Positions 61,350-64,000 of a stretch of DNA of 64,000 nucleotides are shown here, in pieces. A model generated the notes under the pieces. It did not search any database. It had not been told where the DNA came from and saw nothing but the letters and a program-made list of their open reading frames with translations. Source of the stretch: Allodiplogaster sudhausi (taxonomy: Eukaryota > Nematoda > Chromadorea > Rhabditida > Diplogasteridae); assembly GCA_945643635.1 (NCBI GenBank), contig CALZFC010000155.1:1-64000 (forward strand), read 5' to 3'. Made by a program: the position numbers and the translations under genes. Numbering within the stretch: position 1 is the stretch's first letter; each line of letters opens with the position of its first letter.

Positions 61350-64000
61350 ATGAGAATGGCTATTTTTAAAAGTGCAAAAACTGCAGCTCCAAGCGGTCGC
61401 AAGGAACAGCACAAGCTGCAGTTCTATGCGTTCGCAAGGAGCAGCAAAACACGTCGAGCCGAGAAGGCCAACTCAGTTCCACTGAACGCAGAACCAAGAA
61501 GGCCAACCCAGCTCAACGGAATGCAGAGCCAGGAAGGCAGACCAAGGATGAGGAGCAACCTCAAGCTTGGGAAATTAAACCGGCTTTGGAGAGAAAGCGC
61601 TGGATGCCTATGTATTTGCGCAACCTATACTGGCCGAGTTTTCGAAGGGAGTTCATGATGCTGGGTATGCGTACTTGGAATGTTGGCAAAGTGCCAAAAA
61701 AGGTATATTTTGATAATTTAACTCCTTTAAAGGTTACATAAAATTACAAAAAAAAAAGCAGAGAGTAAGGGGAGGATGGGAGAGAACTGATAGAAGTGTC
61801 TCTCTCTCTCTTTTTCTGAGTTGTAAGCGTATATATTTAATGTTCTTTCATGTGTTCGTGGAATGTTTGGTGTTTGGCAGCTTGTCAAGTTGCGAGAGAG
61901 AAAGTTTAACGTTGTTCTGCAAGTACGTTAGATACATGAGAAGAACCGCCTTTCTCTGCTGCATCCGACACCATAGAGAGAGGCGGCTCTTTATGGCTCT
62001 CTCTATTTTTAATTCTATTTTAAAGAGTTTTTGTGCACATATGGCTGCATGTCTTGATGTGTGTCTGGCAGCTTGCCAAGTGGCGAGAGAGACACTTTAA
62101 CGTTGTTCTGCAAGTACGTTAGACACGTCAGAAGAACCGCCTTTCTCTGCTTCATGTGTTCTAAGTGCTATTATAGAAATCTTCAAATTTTTCTGGTCAT
62201 TTTGAGCAATCAACTATGTTTCTGCGATAAAAATGAAGCAAGATACAAAGAAATTGCCTTTCCCGAAACCACTACACGTTGAGCTAAGAAGGCCATCTCA
62301 ACTCGACGTCACGTCAAGCCAAGAAGGCCATCTCAACTCGACGTCACGTCAAGCCAAGAAGGCCATCTCAGCTCGACGTCACGTCAAGCTAAGAAGGCCA
62401 TTCCATGTGTTCGCAAGGAACATCAAAAAATGAGCGGCCAGGCTCACAGGCTAACCAACCGTGAGGAGGTGCCTGGAATTCGCCGATTAAACCGATTTCT
62501 GGGGTGCCCATGAACCGGCGCACACTATACTTGACGGCTTTTCGACCAAAATTTTTTTCTCAGCGGTTCCAATTTTTTTTGTTCTCAGACCTCGGATGAG
62601 GAAACTTCTTTTAAATGTCTAATCGTTCAGACTTACTTTTATACAACATTACATAGCTAAAAAAAACCGCCTTTCTCTGTAGAAAAATGTAGGATAGAGA
62701 GAGACACAGCTTCCGAGCTCTCTCTAAATGTTTTACGCTAAATTAAAGACTTGTGATTACATATGGCTGGCTCAACTGCACACAAAGATTAGAAGAGAAT
62801 ATCAGCTCGGAGTGATAGTTTTAATATGCTTCCTTTATTTCAGATTGCTCTAAATGAGCCTGGCCGCAAAAACTGCAGTTCCAAACGGTCGCAAGGAACC
62901 GCAGAACCTGCAGTTCCAAGCGTTCGAAAGGAACCGCAAAAGCTGCAGTTCCAAGCGTTCGCAAGAAACCGCCAAAGCAGCGGTTCCATGCGTTCGCAAG
63001 TAAGGGCAAAAAATGAGCGGCCAGGCCCACAGGCGAACCAACCGTGTGGCGGTGCCTTGAATTCGCCGAACGGAATGCAGAGCCAGGAAGGCAGACCCAA
63101 GAGTGAGGAGCTACCTCAAACTTGGGTAACTAAACCGGCGTTTGAAAGAAAGTGCTGGATGCCTATGAATTTGCGCAACCTACACTTGCCGAGTTTTCGA
63201 AGGGAGTTCATGATGCTGAGTGTGCGTACTTGGAATGCTGGCAAAGTGCCAAAAAATTATTATTTTAAGAGTTTTACTGCTTTAAAGGTTACATAAAATT
63301 ACAAAAAAAATCAGAGAGTAAGAGTAGAGTGTGAGAGACATGATAGAACTGTCTCTCTCTCACTTTCTCTCTCTCTATGTCGTCTCTCTCTCTCTTTCTT
63401 TCTAAGTGAACAGGCTACTTCAGGACTTGATCGTGTACTTGTAAGTGTCTGTGAGAACGCTCAACGTGAATTATATACATCTCTCTGTAGCTCATTACAA
63501 AGCTCTTCCTTTGTACAATTCACTGGTATAGAGAGAGAGTCAACTTTCGGTTTCTTTGTAAGTGTTTTAATGTGTTTTAATGGAAAGACACACATATGTT
63601 GACATCGTGCTAAAAACTTTAAATGGCTTGTGAATGCGTTCAATGGCCACGAAAAAATGCAGATTTTTGCAGAGAGACAGAGGAATACGAGAGGAAGACA
63701 GAGAAATAGAGAGAGAGTGGAAAAGTAAGTTGTAAGTGTATGTATTTAATGTATTTCATTTGTTTGGCTGTATGTTTGCAAGAGGTGCGAAGTGGTCGAC
63801 GGAGGTGCGAAGTGAGAGTCGACGTCTGTTTTTCTCTGCCAACGCTATCTCGCCTTTTCGCGCCTGTGACTTTTTTTCTCTAACCTCTCAAAAACGCACC
63901 TATAACGGGCTGTTTTCGTCGAGGGGCGGAGCTAAGCGACTGTTTCGTTGTCTAACCTCCGTGTTTTGCGAGCAGCCTCGGTGATCTCGCGTGTCGCAGC
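61350..64000 (+). repeat. Satellite array restarting in the second 48-kb unit
   Basis: Identical in order to 13165-15815: diverged D edge module, edge C-D cycle, then the first A module, cut by the end of the window. Confidence 0.9.

Larger units (their letters stand above)
48181..64000. repeat. 48.2-kb tandem repeat, second unit (cut by window end)
   Basis: This repeats bases 1-15815 almost exactly, in the same orientation. It runs off the right edge inside the first full cycle of the satellite array, so the total number of units cannot be known from this window. Confidence 0.95.

Overview
The window is eukaryotic, most likely from a small-intron invertebrate. A long minus-strand gene is cut by about 47 short AT-rich GT-AG introns (roughly 50-200 bp, mean about 74 bp), and the rest is satellite-like repeat DNA with GA/CT microsatellites. 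I cannot name the organism. A nematode, mite, rotifer or insect would all fit, and nothing here is diagnostic. I saw no rRNA, tRNA, CRISPR array or bacterial-type operon.

The whole window is 1.33 copies of one 48.18-kb tandem repeat: bases 1-15815 recur at 48181-64000 with a constant offset of about 48,180-48,187. One unit, read left to right, is: the gene (minus strand); a non-coding flank rich in GA and diverged short repeats (10526-13164 = 58710-61349); a 32.5-kb higher-order satellite array (13165-45622, restarting at 61350); a short single-copy spacer (45623-46520); then the next gene copy.

The gene (46521-58709, complete in the right-hand copy; 1-10525, cut by the window edge and frameshifted, in the left-hand copy) is a Helitron rolling-circle transposase with extra domains. 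Joining 48 exons by GT-AG rules leaves one uninterrupted frame of about 2,898 codons. It encodes, in order: an ADP-ribose-binding macro domain; a basic/serine-rich linker with a likely nuclear localisation signal; the Helitron-like N region and HUH Rep nuclease (HAH motif and two tyrosines); a complete Pif1-family SF1 helicase; and a ubiquitin-specific protease (USP/C19) domain with Cys box, two Cys pairs and His box. Rep and helicase would do strand nicking and rolling-circle replication. The macro and USP domains would be placed to remove ADP-ribose and ubiquitin marks. That role is inference; the domains are read from sequence.

The array is built from four or five modules (called A, B, C, D, E here) joined into cycles whose lengths fall into discrete classes (about 1.47-1.49, 1.70, 2.59, 3.33-3.37, 4.3 and 4.8 kb). 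Inside the modules are 35-bp, 55-bp and 193-bp tandem repeats. The many short open frames in the array overlap on both strands and do not look like genes. The 48-kb periodicity could be a genomic tandem array, a rolling-circle concatemer, or a circular molecule assembled past its own start. A cluster of small indels at the left edge of the window suggests sequence quality falls off there.
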